This document shows positions 23,955 through 35,738 of a stretch of 64,000 nt of DNA, piece after piece (within the stretch, counting starts at the first letter, position 1; every line of letters begins with the position of its first letter). The notes under the pieces are model-generated. The model ran no database searches, had not been told where the DNA came from, and saw only the letters and a program-made list of their open reading frames with translations. Source of the DNA: Timema cristinae. Taxonomy: Eukaryota; Arthropoda; Insecta; Phasmatodea; Timematidae. A program made the position numbers and the translations under genes. The stretch spans positions 62,215,267 to 62,279,266 of the forward strand of contig JBCFYV010000001.1 of the NCBI GenBank assembly GCA_039000515.1, written 5' to 3'.

Positions 23955-26717
23955 ATGTCTAGTGAATATTCAGCAGCGCTTTTGTCAGCAATCGGTTCGA
24001 GTGAGATAGTGTCAAGGAAGCTGACAGATTTAGAGATAGGTCATGGTTATTATATCACCAATATAAAAGGTGTGACAACTAGATACGGGCGCAGAGTTCT
24101 CGCCTTGTTGGAGAACAAATATAACGTGTGGTTACCGGCTCGATTTTCTCTACTTACCGACGCTCAGCTCAAGGAGCTCTCCAATGCAGACTTACTCCTA
24201 GTCTACCGGGGTATTTCCAAAAACAGCAAGACGGCACTGATAAACTTCGAAGGTATGTTTATTACAACCATTTCTAGGATTAATCAAATCAATCGAAATA
24301 TGTTTTTTTCAGTTAGGATGTACAGAGTATGGGTTTTTTCAACTCTCCCTCTACGCAAATGTGGGTTCACTTCCTCTAATTTCTGTGATTTTACAAATAA
24401 TAACACATATTTTCCCAAAAAAAACCTTCATTCAGGATATCTTGTGAATGTGGGGGAATGCCAGACCACTACCGTGGTTCGGATTCCACGTTAAACTGTG
24501 GATCCTTCATTTCATCTCACTAGTAATCGAAAGATGTTTTTTTTTAACTCTACGCAAATGTGGGTTCATTTCCTCTAATTTCTGTGATTTTACAAATAAT
24601 AACACATATTTTCCCAAAAAAACCTTCCTTCAGGTTATCATGTGAATGTGTGGGAATGTCAGACCACCACCGTGGTTCGGATTCCACGTTAAACTGTGGA
24701 TCCTTCATTTCATCTCACCAGTAATCGAAAGATGTATTTTTTTTCAACTCTACGCAAATGTGGGTTCATTTCCTCTAATTTCTGTGATTTTACAAATAAT
24801 AACACATATTTTCCCAAAAAAACCCTTCCTTCAGGTTATCTTGTGAATGTGTGGGAATGCCAGACCACCACCGTGGTTCGGATTCCACGTTAAACTGTAG
24901 ATCTTTCTTTTCATCTCACCAGTAATCGAAAGATGTATTTTTTTTCAACTCTACGCAAATGTGGGTTCATTTCCTCTAATTTCTGTGATTTTACAAATAA
25001 TAACACATATTTTCCAAAAAACCCCTTCCTTCAGGCTATCTTGTGAATGTGTGGGAATGCCAGACCACCACCGTGGTTCGGATTCCACGTTAAACTGTAG
25101 ATCCTTCTTTTCATCTCACCATTACACATTAGCGTATAAACCGAACGGGTAGTAAGATAATACATAATAGTCTACTCTTCCACATTGATTCGTTCAAATC
25201 TCAGTCATGCTGAATGATGATGCTAAACATTTAAAAAGTATTTTCAACATAATAGTCTACTCATTCTCATTGATTCGTTCAAATCTCAGTCAGGCTGAAT
25301 GATAGCGCTAAACAATCTTACTATCCGTTCGAGTTATACGCTTATGAACTAATTACGCTAATATTTCTAGATATAAGAAAAGGGTTATATTTATAAGAAG
25401 TGTACTCGCTTTTGCATGAAGTAGAATCGTAAACATTTTTTTGAGAAAATCATCCTGAGTATAGGTTTTTTCAACTCTCCCTGTGGGTCTACCCCCCTTT
25501 AATTCATAATTAGTACGTAGAATAATTTTCTAATCTCAGTTAGGATGTACAGAAAGACCCCTCGTTTATAAACCGACAAATCACAAATTTATAATTTTTC
25601 ATATCTTATCTTAAAGTAGGTTATGTGTTGATCAGTAATGATTCACCAAGATAAAATTAAAACAATATTTACAATATAGGTTATACTTTGAACACTAAAC
25701 TAAATAGCTTCTCAAACAAATGCTACACCTAAATTTTGTTGAAATAAATGTTTAGTGTTAAAGATATATATTTTTTTAGCACCACGTTCGAGTCATACGC
25801 TTGTGTTCTAACTAGGCTAATAGGAAGTGTACTCGCATTTGCACGGAGGGAGAGTGGAAAACCATTTTAAGAAAAACCAAATTTTTAGGCTCATAATAAA
25901 TCAAATATTGCTTCAATAGATGTGTTTAGTTTTAATTTTCACACATAGTAGTTTATTAAGTTATTGGTTATTTGTCAAGGGCATACTGGAACTAGATGAA
26001 CAATTTTTCTAGTCCAACACATTAGCTCAGTACGTCATTTAATATGATTTTGGTTAATCTAATTAGAGGTATTCAGTTCCTACCATCACATCTTACTATC
26101 CGTTCGAGTTATACGCTTATGAACTAATTACGCTAATATTTTTAGATATAAGAAAAGGGTTATATTTATAAGAAGTGTACTCGCTTTTGCATGAAGTAGA
26201 ATCGTAAACCTTTTTTGAGAAAATCATCCTCAGTACACGCAGCCTAGATTCGAACCTTGATCCTTCTCACTCTTACTCTACGTAAATGCAGGCCTGCTTC
26301 CTCTACACAGACGATCCAGGTTCGAGTCTTGCTTTAGCCACCCAACATTATTTGGAAAAAAAAAACTTTTTTTCTTTACAAGGTTCGAATCTCAGTCATG
26401 ATGAATGAAGAGAAGGGAGGTTTTTTTCCACTTCTACTCTACGTAAATGCAGGGAAGCTTCCTCCACGTTAACGATTCAGGTTCGAGCCTTGCTTCCCAA
26501 TTAGTATACTGAATGATTTTAAACTCACGTCATGGTACATAGGGGACAACTCGCTCTTACCTTTAAAGCGTATATATCCCGAATTAAACACAACATTAGC
26601 TTCAATGTTTGTATATCATGGCTTCATGAACAGCTAACTAGACGTCCCTGTTTGTTTTTTCTTATAGCTGTCTTAGAGCCGCTCGAAGAGATCATAGAGC
26701 AAGTTGACCCGAAATGA
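23955..26717 (+). CDS. Small Polinton protein, two exons (23955-24252, 26668-26717)
   Basis: Exon 1 starts at an ATG and ends GAAG before a strong donor GTATGT (24253). Exon 2 follows a pyrimidine-rich acceptor (TTTTTTCTTATAG, ending 26667). The phases join exactly and the frame closes at TGA 26715-26717, giving 115 residues. Exon 1 codes LEIGHGYYITNIKGVTTRYG and VWLPARF, resembling a short beta-rich (possibly OB-like) protein found beside Polinton polymerases; that likeness is from memory. Exon 2 adds an acidic tail, LEPLEEIIEQVDPK. The likely role is nucleic-acid binding in replication, by position next to the polymerase. Splicing is inferred from sequence only. Without splicing, exon 1 would run on into repeat sequence to 24494. 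Confidence 0.7.
24330..25165 (+). repeat. Four-copy ~200-bp tandem array from a SINE body
   Basis: The marker CTACGCAAAT recurs at 24351, 24550, 24750 and 24951, a 199-201-bp step. Each unit holds TTGTGAATGTGTGGGAATGC and CCACGTTAAACTGTGGATCC, which are also in SINE family A at 15306 and 51674. The last unit runs on into the normal SINE 3' end (ACACATTAGCGTATAAACCG). So the array grew by duplication of the SINE body inside the intron. Confidence 0.85.
25315..26260 (-). repeat. Duplicated retroposon 3' ends inside the intron
   Basis: A 144-bp segment at about 25315-25458 is repeated almost unchanged at 26091-26234 (TCTTACTATCCGTTCGAGTT and onward). A more divergent copy starts near 25778. On the minus strand these end in the same tail as SINE family A. 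Next to the second copy, GATTCGAACC (near 26250) is a B-box-like motif in minus orientation. Confidence 0.75.
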
Positions 26718-26772
26718 AGAAGATAATACTGAGGGGAGAGTAGGGCCTTTTTAGAGCATAGTGCACCCAAAC

Positions 26773-29700
26773 ATGACAGAACCACCGGCAAAACGATTGC
26801 GTTTGTCACCTCCTATCATTGTATCTCGGCAAACTAATGGGAATAGGGTGTATACTCTCGCGGATCTAGACGCTAATGAACAACTTTTAATTAGATACTT
26901 GAAACATGACGTTGTACTTCGTGAAGGGAAGCTGTATAATGCTTACATTGAGCATATACCTGGTCGAATTAAGACCTCGAACGTACTGATATCAGACCAT
27001 GACAATATAGACGTACAGATCCAAAGACTTTTGACCTTATCACGAAACTTAGGTACAGGATTTACTCAGTTTAGGCTTTACCTGGAGCCGCTAGGACTAT
27101 CTATTAAACTTATTGAACAAGCATACGCCCGACGTATAAAGACATACTCAATCAGCAACGAGTTAGCCTATAAGGACCCCGTACAGTTTCTCGTTGCATG
27201 CGGAGATATTTATGTAAAGACTGTAGAAAAAGAATCAAACGCGAACGGCCCGATAAAGGTAAATTGTAGCCTCATTTGCGAGTTTAAGCATCCTACTGAT
27301 GATAGAATTGAAAAGGGTTATTTCAATTCTTCTCTATGCAATATATTTAACACACTAACTTGGAGGAGATATACGAGAATAACGTGGTCTTCCCACTCCT
27401 TGCTCAGATTGAGGGCTTTGTTTCTAGAGACTCAGGGTGGATATACAACGGTACGTTGGAAATGAGAGTAAATTTCTCGAAAAACTCGGCTTTCGCGATC
27501 GGTGCCAACGTTCAAATCCCTGAAACTATAGCCAGACGTAGAGCGCTGATAAATGTTCAAGCTGAAGAAGGACTTTGCTTCCCAGTATCCGTATTGGCGT
27601 GCCTCTTTGAGCCGACAGGGAGAGCTCAGCGTTTATCGTCTTATCCTAATTTTCGTGACGTGTTGAATCTAGATGGGATCCCGCTTCCGTTCGAAATGAG
27701 ATATATTGAACGCTTCGAAAGGCTTAACGGTATATCTGTTAATGTGTGCACTGCAAAACACGAAGGTAGTGATTCTTATGTGGACACTGCAGACAACTCT
27801 AAAAAGTTAGTGATCGTTCCCGTGCATGTCAGCGCTAAAGAGTGTGCTAGACATGTTCATTTATTCATGATAAAAGTACATGGGACGGAAAATTATCATT
27901 TCAGCGCAATCAAAAATCTGTCACGGTTAATAAACCCTCAACTAACACCAACGTCTAACGTAGGACGTAGGTATTTTTGTGACCGTTGTTTGAGCTCTTT
28001 TCTGACTGAAAATAAACTTGTAAAACATAAAGAAACGTGTAAAAAATTTGGAGCGGTAAGGAGTACATTCCCTTAAGGTGAAAATAAATTCCTGACGTTC
28101 TCACAGTATAAACAACAGGAGAAAACAGGATTTATCGTGTACGCTGACTTGGAGAGTTTACTCGTGCCTATAGAAACGTGTGATCCTGACACGAAATTTT
28201 CTTATACTGAGAATGTACAGAGTCATGTAGCGTATTCTGTAGGAATGTATACTAAATGTATTTTTGATGATAATCTCTCAGAGTACCGATACTTCACGGG
28301 AAAAGATTGTACAGACCAATTTGTTGAAGCTCTCGTAGATACGGCAAAGCGCGTACTAGATTATTATAGTACTGTAGTTCCAATGACGCCGCTAACACCT
28401 GCTCAAAGAGATGCTCACAATACGGCCACTCATTGTCATATTTGTGAAAAACCCTACGCGAATGATGATATCCGCGTTATGGATCATTGTCACTTGACAG
28501 GACTTTACCGTGGTAGCAGCCACGCAGGGTGTAATATTAATTACAAGAACCCTAGTCATCTGAGCGTGGTTATTCATAACGCACGTTGCTACGATAATTT
28601 TTTCCTTCTCGAATCACTTGTTGAACGTAGAGAAACTGATCCGTTCACAGGGGAGAGCGTTCTTGTCAATCCAGGGAAAGTTAAGGTTATTGGCGAGACA
28701 ATGGGAAGATTCAAAGTAATCATGAAGTATATTCGGCACGGGTTTCGAGGGATCGCAATTAAAATTATAGATAGTTTCAGCTTTCTGTGTACCTCCCTAG
28801 AGAAATGCGTATCTTACCTCGAACCTGAGCAGCTTAAAATCACTCGTAAGTGTCATCCTGATGATGAACGTTTCAAACTAGTCGCTCGTAAAGGGGTGTT
28901 CCCCTATGACTATATAGATTCATTTGAGCGGCTGAACGAGACTCAGTTACCGAGCAAAGATAAATTTTATAACGCGCTCACGGATAGTCATATCTCTCAG
29001 GAAGACTATGATCACGCCTGTGAGGTTTGGCGGCTATTCGAATGTAAGAATCTTTGGGATTACTCGAACCTCTACCTTCATACCGACGTAACACTACTGG
29101 CCGACGTCTTTGAGAACTTTCGTGATCTTTGTATGAAGACGTATAGGCTCGATCCCGGATGGTCTCTTACGGCCCCCAGTCTCGCGTACCAAGCTCTATT
29201 GAGAATAACCCAGGTACGGCTCGAATTAATAGATGACGTAGATATGCATCAATTCATTGAGGGAGCTATTCGAGGAGGGATATGTTTCGTAGCTAATCGT
29301 CATTCTGTAGCTAATAATCGTTATATGAGTTCATTTGACCGTTCCAAACCAGAGTCTTACCTCGTTTATCTAGAAGTGAATGGACTCTATTCATTTAGCA
29401 TGTTGAGCTCATTACCCTATGGAGGGTTCAGATGGCTTGAAGATGATGAAATTGAACGTTTGGACGTGCTAAACGTGGAGGACGATGCGGATACGGGCTA
29501 TATCTTGCAGGTAGATCTTGAATATCCGCAAGATGTACATGACGCTCATTCTGACTTGCCGTTCTGTCCTGAGAAAGGGATTCCACCCGTAGGGAAACAC
29601 GAGAAATTGTTAACGACTCTAGCTGATAAGACTAGGTACGTCATTCACTATCGTCATCTAAAGTTATGTTTAGTGAATGGGTTGAAACTGACGAGAGTCC

Positions 29701-30662
29701 ACCATGTTCTCAGTTTCAAACAATCTCCATGGATGGCCCCGTATATCAGGCTAAACGCGGAAATGAGGAGCAAAGCGAGCAATCAGTTTGAAAACATGTT
29801 TTTCAAATTGATGAACAATGCCGCATTCGGCCACCTTATATCTAACAAGAGGGCCTACCGTACGGTAAAAATAACTACCAGGTGGGAAGGTAAATTTGGA
29901 GCTGGTAACCTTATAGCCAGTCCAAACTTTAAAAACCGTATGATTGTATCAGAAAACCTGGTCATCGTTGAGATGGAACCGCAGGAGATTTACTTTGATA
30001 TGCCAATTTATGCGGGATTCGCCATTTTGGAAATCTCTATAGTAGTCATGTACGGTCTACATTACCAGGTCATGGTTCCTGCCTTCCCACCAGGTACGTT
30101 AAAACTCCAATACACTGACACAGACTCGCTTCTCTACTATATGACTGTCGAGGATGCCTACCAACGACTTATCCCGTTAGCTAATGACTATCTGGACACC
30201 TCCACTTACGGACAAGACAATGTTTACGGCATGCCTGCAGTAAATAAAGGGGTGCTCGGTAAACTAAAAGACGAGACTCGAGGTCAGATCATCACTGAGT
30301 TCATAGGTTTACGCCCTAAACTCTATTCATTTGCTGTGCAAGGGGGTGGTGAGATGCTCAAGGCTAAAGGTGTCAAGAGTAGCGCGTTAAGAACGCTCTC
30401 TTTAGAGGACTATCGTAATTGTTTAACTAATGAAACTGTAGTCATGAGAGAAGCTCGTTCAATAAGAGCTGTAGGATTCAAACTTTACACGCAAAAATTT
30501 AATCGGGTTGCACTATGCTCTATCGATGACAAACGATACGTGTTACCTGGATCAGTCAGAACTCTACCTTGGAATCATTACTCCATAAGCGAGCAACCAA
30601 CTACTTCCTTCCAAGAGACGCTGATTGAAGTTGGACCATCATGTGCGTATGTCAGTGGATGA
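26773..30662 (+). pseudogene. Protein-primed DNA polymerase B (pPolB), one frameshift and one stop
   Basis: The replicative polymerase of Polintons. The N-terminal part (from ATG 26773) leads into KRYFCDRC-type fingers (RRYFCDRCLSSFLTENKLVK near 27967-28025). Then come exonuclease motif I (ADLES, near 28143), a Cys/His finger of endonuclease VII type (CHICEKPY ... DHCHLTGLYRG near 28434-28520), exonuclease motif II (NARCYDNF), polymerase motif A (YLEVNGLYSF near 29367-29396), motif B (MNNAAFGH near 29811) and motif C (YTDTDS 30111-30128). Breaks: the frame changes between about 27351 and 27400, and TAA 28074-28076 interrupts the frame just before motif I. Motif A has glutamate where the family has a metal-binding aspartate. 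It ends at TGA 30660-30662. It cannot make the full enzyme as written, unless a small intron covers the first break. Confidence 0.9.
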
Positions 30663-31385
30663 TCTACGAGCGAACAGGCATCTACTAACCCTCATGTCAA
30701 TGTTAGTGCTCTTTTTTAAAAAAAAGACTTGAGAAAAATAAACTAATTTAGCGCATATCTGTTTAAAAAAAGAGTTTTCAGTAGGTGTAGTCACTAGAAA
30801 AAAATGTTAGTGCTTTTTAAAAAAAGACTTGAAAAAAAAATATGCTAATTTAGTATGTATCTGTTTAATGTCACTAGAAAAAATTGTTAGTGCTTTAAAA
30901 AAGACTTGAGAAAAAAATAAGCTAATTTAGTATGTATCTGTTTAAATAGAGTTTTCAGTGTACGTATGTTTTGATTAATGTCACTAGAAAAAGACTTGAG
31001 AAAAAAGCAGGCGTATGTTTTGATTAATGTCACTAAAAAACAAATGTTAGTGCTTTAAAAAGACTTGAGAAAAATATTCACGTTCTGTAACTTGACTGAA
31101 GAAAAAAAATATACTAATTTAGCGTGTGTATCTGTTTAAAAAATGTTTATCATTATATTCATTAAATAGAGTTTTCTGTGTATGTATGTTTTTATTAATA
31201 CAAAAGTGAATAATTAATGTCACTATACCTTTATCATTAGAAAAAAATGTTAGTGCTTTAAAAAATATTCATGTTCCGTAACTTGACTGAAGAAAAAAAT
31301 ATACTAACTTAGTGTGTATCTGTTTAAAAAATGTTTATCATTATATTCATTAAATAGAGTTTTCTGTGTGTGTATTGTTTTTTTA
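30663..31385. repeat. AT-rich irregular tandem repeats after the polymerase
   Basis: At least five copies of ATGTTAGTGCTTTAAAAA followed by GACTTGAGAAAAA and an ATCTGTTTAAA stretch, spaced 80-200 bp apart between 30697 and 31275. Non-coding. Confidence 0.75.
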
Positions 31386-32148
31386 CCTACCCTCTCCATT
31401 ATTACAACTCGGACCTCTCAGAGAACATAAGGTAACAGTTAGGGTTAGAACCTAGGTCTCTCAGAGTACAGACTGGTACAATAACCAGCTTCAGTCAGGG
31501 TTACAACCTGTCCTCTCCAGGATTACAACTCGGACCTCTCAGAGACCAATCTGGTACAATAAAAGTCGCTCAGAGTACAGACTGCTACAATAACCAGCTA
31601 CAGTCAGGGTTACAACCTGGACCTCTTAGAGTACAGTTTGCTACAATAATACGGGGCTAGCCAGTTACAGTCTGGATTAGAACCTGAGCCTCTCAGAGAC
31701 CAGTCTGACACAATAATACGAGCTAGCTAGTTACAGTCTGGATTAGAACCTGAGCCTCTCAGAGTACTGTCTGGTACAATAACCAGTCACAGTCATGGTT
31801 ACAAAACTTGACTGAAGAAAAAAATATACTAACTTAGTGTGTATCTGTTTAAAAAATGTTTATCATTATATTCATTAAATAGAGTTTTCTGTGTGTGTAT
31901 TGTTTTTTTACCTGCCCTCTCCAGGATTACAACTCGGACCTCTCAGAGAACGTAAGGTGACAGTTAGGATTAGAACGTAGGTCTCTCAGAGTACAGACTG
32001 GTACAATAACCAGCTTCAGTCAGGGTTACAACCTGTCCTCTCCAGGATTACAACTCGGACCTCTCAGAGACCAATCTGGTACAATAAAAGTCGCTCAGAG
32101 TACAGACTGCTACAATAACCAGCTACAGTCAGGGTTACAACCTGGACC
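31281..32148. repeat. 343-bp segmental duplication (31281-31623 and 31806-32148)
   Basis: The block starting ACTTGACTGAAGAAAAAAAT is repeated 525 bases downstream with few changes. It spans both the AT-rich repeat and the start of the satellite, so the duplication happened after the two had become neighbours. Confidence 0.85.
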
Positions 32149-33680
32149 ATTCAAAGACCAGTCTGGTACAATAATGGAAGGTGTCAGTCGTGAGTAGAAC
32201 CTAGGTCTCTCAAGAGTACATACTGGTACAATAACCAGCCACAGTCAGGGTTACAACCCTGGACCTCTCAGAAAACGGTCTGGTACAATAATACGGGGCT
32301 AGCCAGTTACAGTCTGGATTAGAACCTGAGCCTCTCAGAGTACAGTTTGCTACAATAATACGAGGTAGCTAGTTACAGTCTGGATTAGAACCTGAGCCTC
32401 TCAGAGACCAGTCTGGTACAATAACCAGCCACAGTCAGGGTTACAACCCTGGACCTCTCAGAAAACGGTCTGGTACAATAATACGGGGCTAGCCAGTTAC
32501 AGTCTGGATTAGAACCTGAGCCTCTCAGAGTACAGTTTGCTACAATAATACGAGGTAGCTAGTTACAGTCTGGATTAGAACCTGAGCCTCTCAGAGTACA
32601 GTCTGGTACAATAACCAGCCACAGTCAGGGTTACAACCCTGGACCTCTCAGAAAACGGTCTGGTACAATAACCCGGACCTCCCAGAGTACAGTCTGCTAC
32701 AATAACCTGGACTTCTCAGAGAACAGTCTGGTACAATGACATAAGGTGACATTCGGGATTAGAAGCTGAGCCTCCCAGAGTACAGTCTGATACAATAATC
32801 TGGACCTCTCGGAAAACAGTCTGGTACAACAACCCGGCCCTCTCAGAGTACAGTCTGGTACAATAACCCGGGCCTCTCAGAGTACAGTCTGGTACAATAA
32901 CCCGGGCCTCCTAGAGTACAGTCTGGTACAATAACCTGGAGCTCTTAGAGTACAGTTTGCTACAATAATACGGGGCTAGCCAGTTACAGTCTGGATTAGA
33001 ACCTGAGCCTCTCAGAGTACAGTTTGCTACAATAATACGAGGTGGCTAGTTACAGTCTGGATTAGAACCTGAGCCTCTCAGAGTACAGTCTAGTACAATA
33101 ACCAGCCACAGTCAGGGTTACAACCCTGGACCTCTCAGAAAACGGTCTGGTACAATAACCTGGATCTCTCAGAGTACAGTCTGATACAATAACCTGAACC
33201 TCTCAGAATACAGTCTGGTACAATAACCTGGACCTCTCAGAGAACAGTCTGGTACAATAACCTGGACCTCTCAGAGTACAGTCTGGTACAATAACTCGGG
33301 CCTCCCAGAGTACAGTATGGTACAATAACCCGGACCTCTCAGAGTACAGTCTGATACAATAACCCGGACCTCTCAGAGTACAGTCTGGTACAATAACCCG
33401 GGCCTCCCAGAGTACAGTCTGGTACAATAACCTGAACCTCTCAGAGTACAGTCTGATACAATAATCTGGACCTCTCAGAGAATGGGCAGGATTAGAACCT
33501 GGCCCTCTCGGAGTACAGTCTGGTACAATAACCTGGACCTCTCAGAGAATGGACAGGATTAGAAGCTGACCCTCTCAGAGTACAGTTTGCTGCAATAACA
33601 GTCGAGATTACAACCTGGCCTTCTCAGAGGGCGGTCTGATACACTAACAGTCGGGGTTAGAACCCAGGCCTTGGAAAAGA
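31386..33680. repeat. 2.3-kb satellite of ~34-bp units with higher-order structure
   Basis: The basic unit is CCTCTCAGAGTACAGTCTGGTACAATAA plus a few variable bases. Between about 32225 and 32605 a composite of several units repeats with an exact 190-bp step (marker GGTACAATAACCAGCCACAG at 32225, 32415, 32605). Many units contain GGATTAGAACC or GGGTTACAACC; the reverse complement GGTTCTAATCC fits the Pol III B-box consensus. A minus-strand frame at 33203-33427 is only the satellite read through. Confidence 0.9.
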
Positions 33681-33924
33681 GAGCATTCATATTCACATCA
33701 TGCACCAATGATGGTACATAACCTTTTAGCTTATTTAAATGGGATCACCTTAAATAATAAAGTCATGGGTACACTTGCATCCTTACCCTGTAAAGAAAAC
33801 AAAAATGTTAATCGTTAATTCTTTTTATTTAAAAAAGAGCTCGTTACATTTCTAAGAAAAGAATAATCGTTAAAAAGTCTGTCTAAAAAGTTTAATACAT
33901 TGCAAGTAACTGTGAAAAAGTTTT
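33681..33924. other. Spacer between satellite and minus-strand genes
   Basis: AT-rich, no gene; probably 3' untranslated sequence for the minus-strand gene cluster. Confidence 0.4.
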
Positions 33925-34257
33925 TTAAAAGTGTTCACTCAACCCGTCTTGCAGCTTCTTTATCGCAGGCTCCTCGTTCATTTCCTCAGTAGTTTTACTC
34001 TTCTTTCCACGTGAACGTTTAGAAGCGTCAGTAGTTTTCTTCCTCCGTTTGACCGTGTCAACCTCGTCTTGACCGCAGAAGCATGATAACTTATTGAAAT
34101 CAATGCACTCTTTATACTCGTTTATCAAGACTATCATATGAAGCAACGCTGGAATAACCGAACTCGTATCGTTCCGCATCGCACTCTTGGTCAGATCGCA
34201 AAAGTTTTGTCCGATCAAACTTAATATTCTTAAACCATTCGCTGAGCACTCAGACAT
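33925..34257 (-). CDS. Small basic Polinton protein, unknown function
   Basis: 110 residues from an ATG at 34257. The N-terminal ~60 residues look helical with cysteines; the C-terminal half is lysine/arginine rich (KRRKKTTDASKRSRGKKSK), like a nuclear localisation or DNA-binding tail. A CTATATTAAAGG box about 70 bases upstream (near 34327) may be its TATA element. It is the last gene of the minus-strand capsid cluster. I do not recognise it; one possibility is a core or DNA-packaging protein. Confidence 0.6.
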   Translation of the reverse strand: MSECSANGLRILSLIGQNFCDLTKSAMRNDTSSVIPALLHMIVLINEYKECIDFNKLSCFCGQDEVDTVKRRKKTTDASKRSRGKKSKTTEEMNEEPAIKKLQDGLSEHF

Positions 34258-34394
34258 TTTTTAAGCTTTGTACTTGTCGCTATCGGCGTTGTTGATACTC
34301 TGTAGCTGACTCAACTCTCCAGTTCCTTTAATATAGATTGATGTGTACTGAACTTTCCACCTCCCCTCCTCCAGTTTGCGCAATGTTGCCTCAT

Positions 34395-35630
34395 TTATGA
34401 TGTCATTTTGCTAACGTCACTGCTTGAAGGGTTATAGCGGACAACTATATCGTGTATGATTAGACAAAACGCCTTGGTATTTACCGGGATATTTTCCTCC
34501 GTCTCGAACGTTATACGACACGTCACCATACCGTCCTTGAGAGTATCTTCCTGTCGGCTGGCATCGAACACAACAATGGGTGCATGAGACTTGAAATGGG
34601 AAGGATCAAGTAAAGGTAAAGAGGCGCTCGTTCCGTAGTACGAAGTCTGGAAATTAGCATAGTCTTCGTATAATTTCGAGAAGGAATCTTGTCTAAAGTT
34701 CAAGTTCATATCCTCATAAGGGTACATGTTAGAATTTAGATAGAGTTTAGCATTACGTAAATTACAATGATCAAAAATACTTCTATCTGCAACCGTCGTA
34801 TTGTTCCGTCCGGTCTGAAGCGCGAAAACAACGTAACGAGGTTTTTCCAGCAAAGTTGACGTTTTCACGGTCCAATCATGTTGATTAGAGGTGGGCACGT
34901 TAGGGTACTCGTACAATTCCCAAGTACGGAAAGGTAGCTCGATGATCCTCCCGCTCTTGATGAAATTAAGCAGGTTGAGACGATTGATATCGTCAGTCTT
35001 TATATGCGGTACAAGCCAAGATATTTTACTTAACTCGATCCTAGAGGGCGTCTCTGCAGCAGGAGGTGGGGCTCTTTGTAAAGCGTTGTTGTCACCGGTA
35101 GAACGAACTAGCACCAGCTCTTGTTTCGCATTGATCAGTATTCGAGAATAATCTTCAACGAATCCTAGTATGAGACGTAAAGGGATGCATACGTCAAAGA
35201 TGCCTGTTTCAGCGTGTACGTGAACTCCTTCAAACCTCCAACCAGCGTTTGAAAGATGAGTCTGCCAACCATTCCTTATAGATAGATAGTTTTTAAGCTG
35301 TGTCGAAATACCTACATCTCTCGATTGATCAATCTCTACGCCGTTGATCTCATAGGCGATTCTTGAGAATAGATGCAGTATTCCGTTATTAACAATCCTC
35401 GAAGTACTTCCAGGTTATCCCGTATTCAAAAGTAGTCGTCCTTTGATATGCAGCAGAGAGCGGTGTGGTAGTGTGCATAACCCTTCTTGTTGGATAGATA
35501 TCCTAAGCTCGTTCCCGTTAGCTAATGGACCGGGAATATACGAGGCGTAGGAATGATACTGGAAACTGCTCAAGGCCGTATCGAAAGCGGCAGACTCCCC
35601 AATGTTCAGAATATCCGCGGTGTCATCCAT
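34395..35630 (-). pseudogene. Major capsid protein (double jelly-roll type), one internal stop
   Basis: One continuous frame of 411 codons from ATG 35630 to the stop at 34395, interrupted only by TAA at 35417-35415 (codon 72). The N-terminus (SSFQYHSYASYIPG), the strand following the stop (NNGILHLFSRIAYEINGVEI) and the C-terminal region (FEDYSR-like and TCRITFETEENIPVN) have the layout of the Polinton major capsid protein: a beta-rich N-terminal barrel, the conserved NN-x-LH-x-LF stretch, then a second barrel. It lies next to the penton gene as in other Polintons. Without read-through only a 71-residue fragment would be made. Confidence 0.8.
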
Positions 35631-35738
35631 TATTTTCGTAACGAGTAACCTACACGCCTTAAATAGAGTTTATTGGCAGGTGTTAACACTTTCACTGTCC
35701 TTCTCTCAATGTTTCGAGGAAGACTTCGCCGTCTTGTT

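Larger units (their letters stand above)
24253..26667 (+). other. Inferred 2.4-kb intron filled with SINE-derived sequence
   Basis: Between GTATGT and TTATAG lie a four-copy ~200-bp array, a complete-looking SINE family A 3' end, and several partial copies of related retroposons on the opposite strand. Beyond these, nothing codes. The original intron must have been much shorter. Confidence 0.65.

Noticed and set aside
33203..33427. Repetitive minus-strand protein
   Set aside because: It is the 34-bp satellite read in one frame, not a gene.
31386..33680. CRISPR-like array
   Set aside because: Units are contiguous with no unique spacers, and the setting is eukaryotic.
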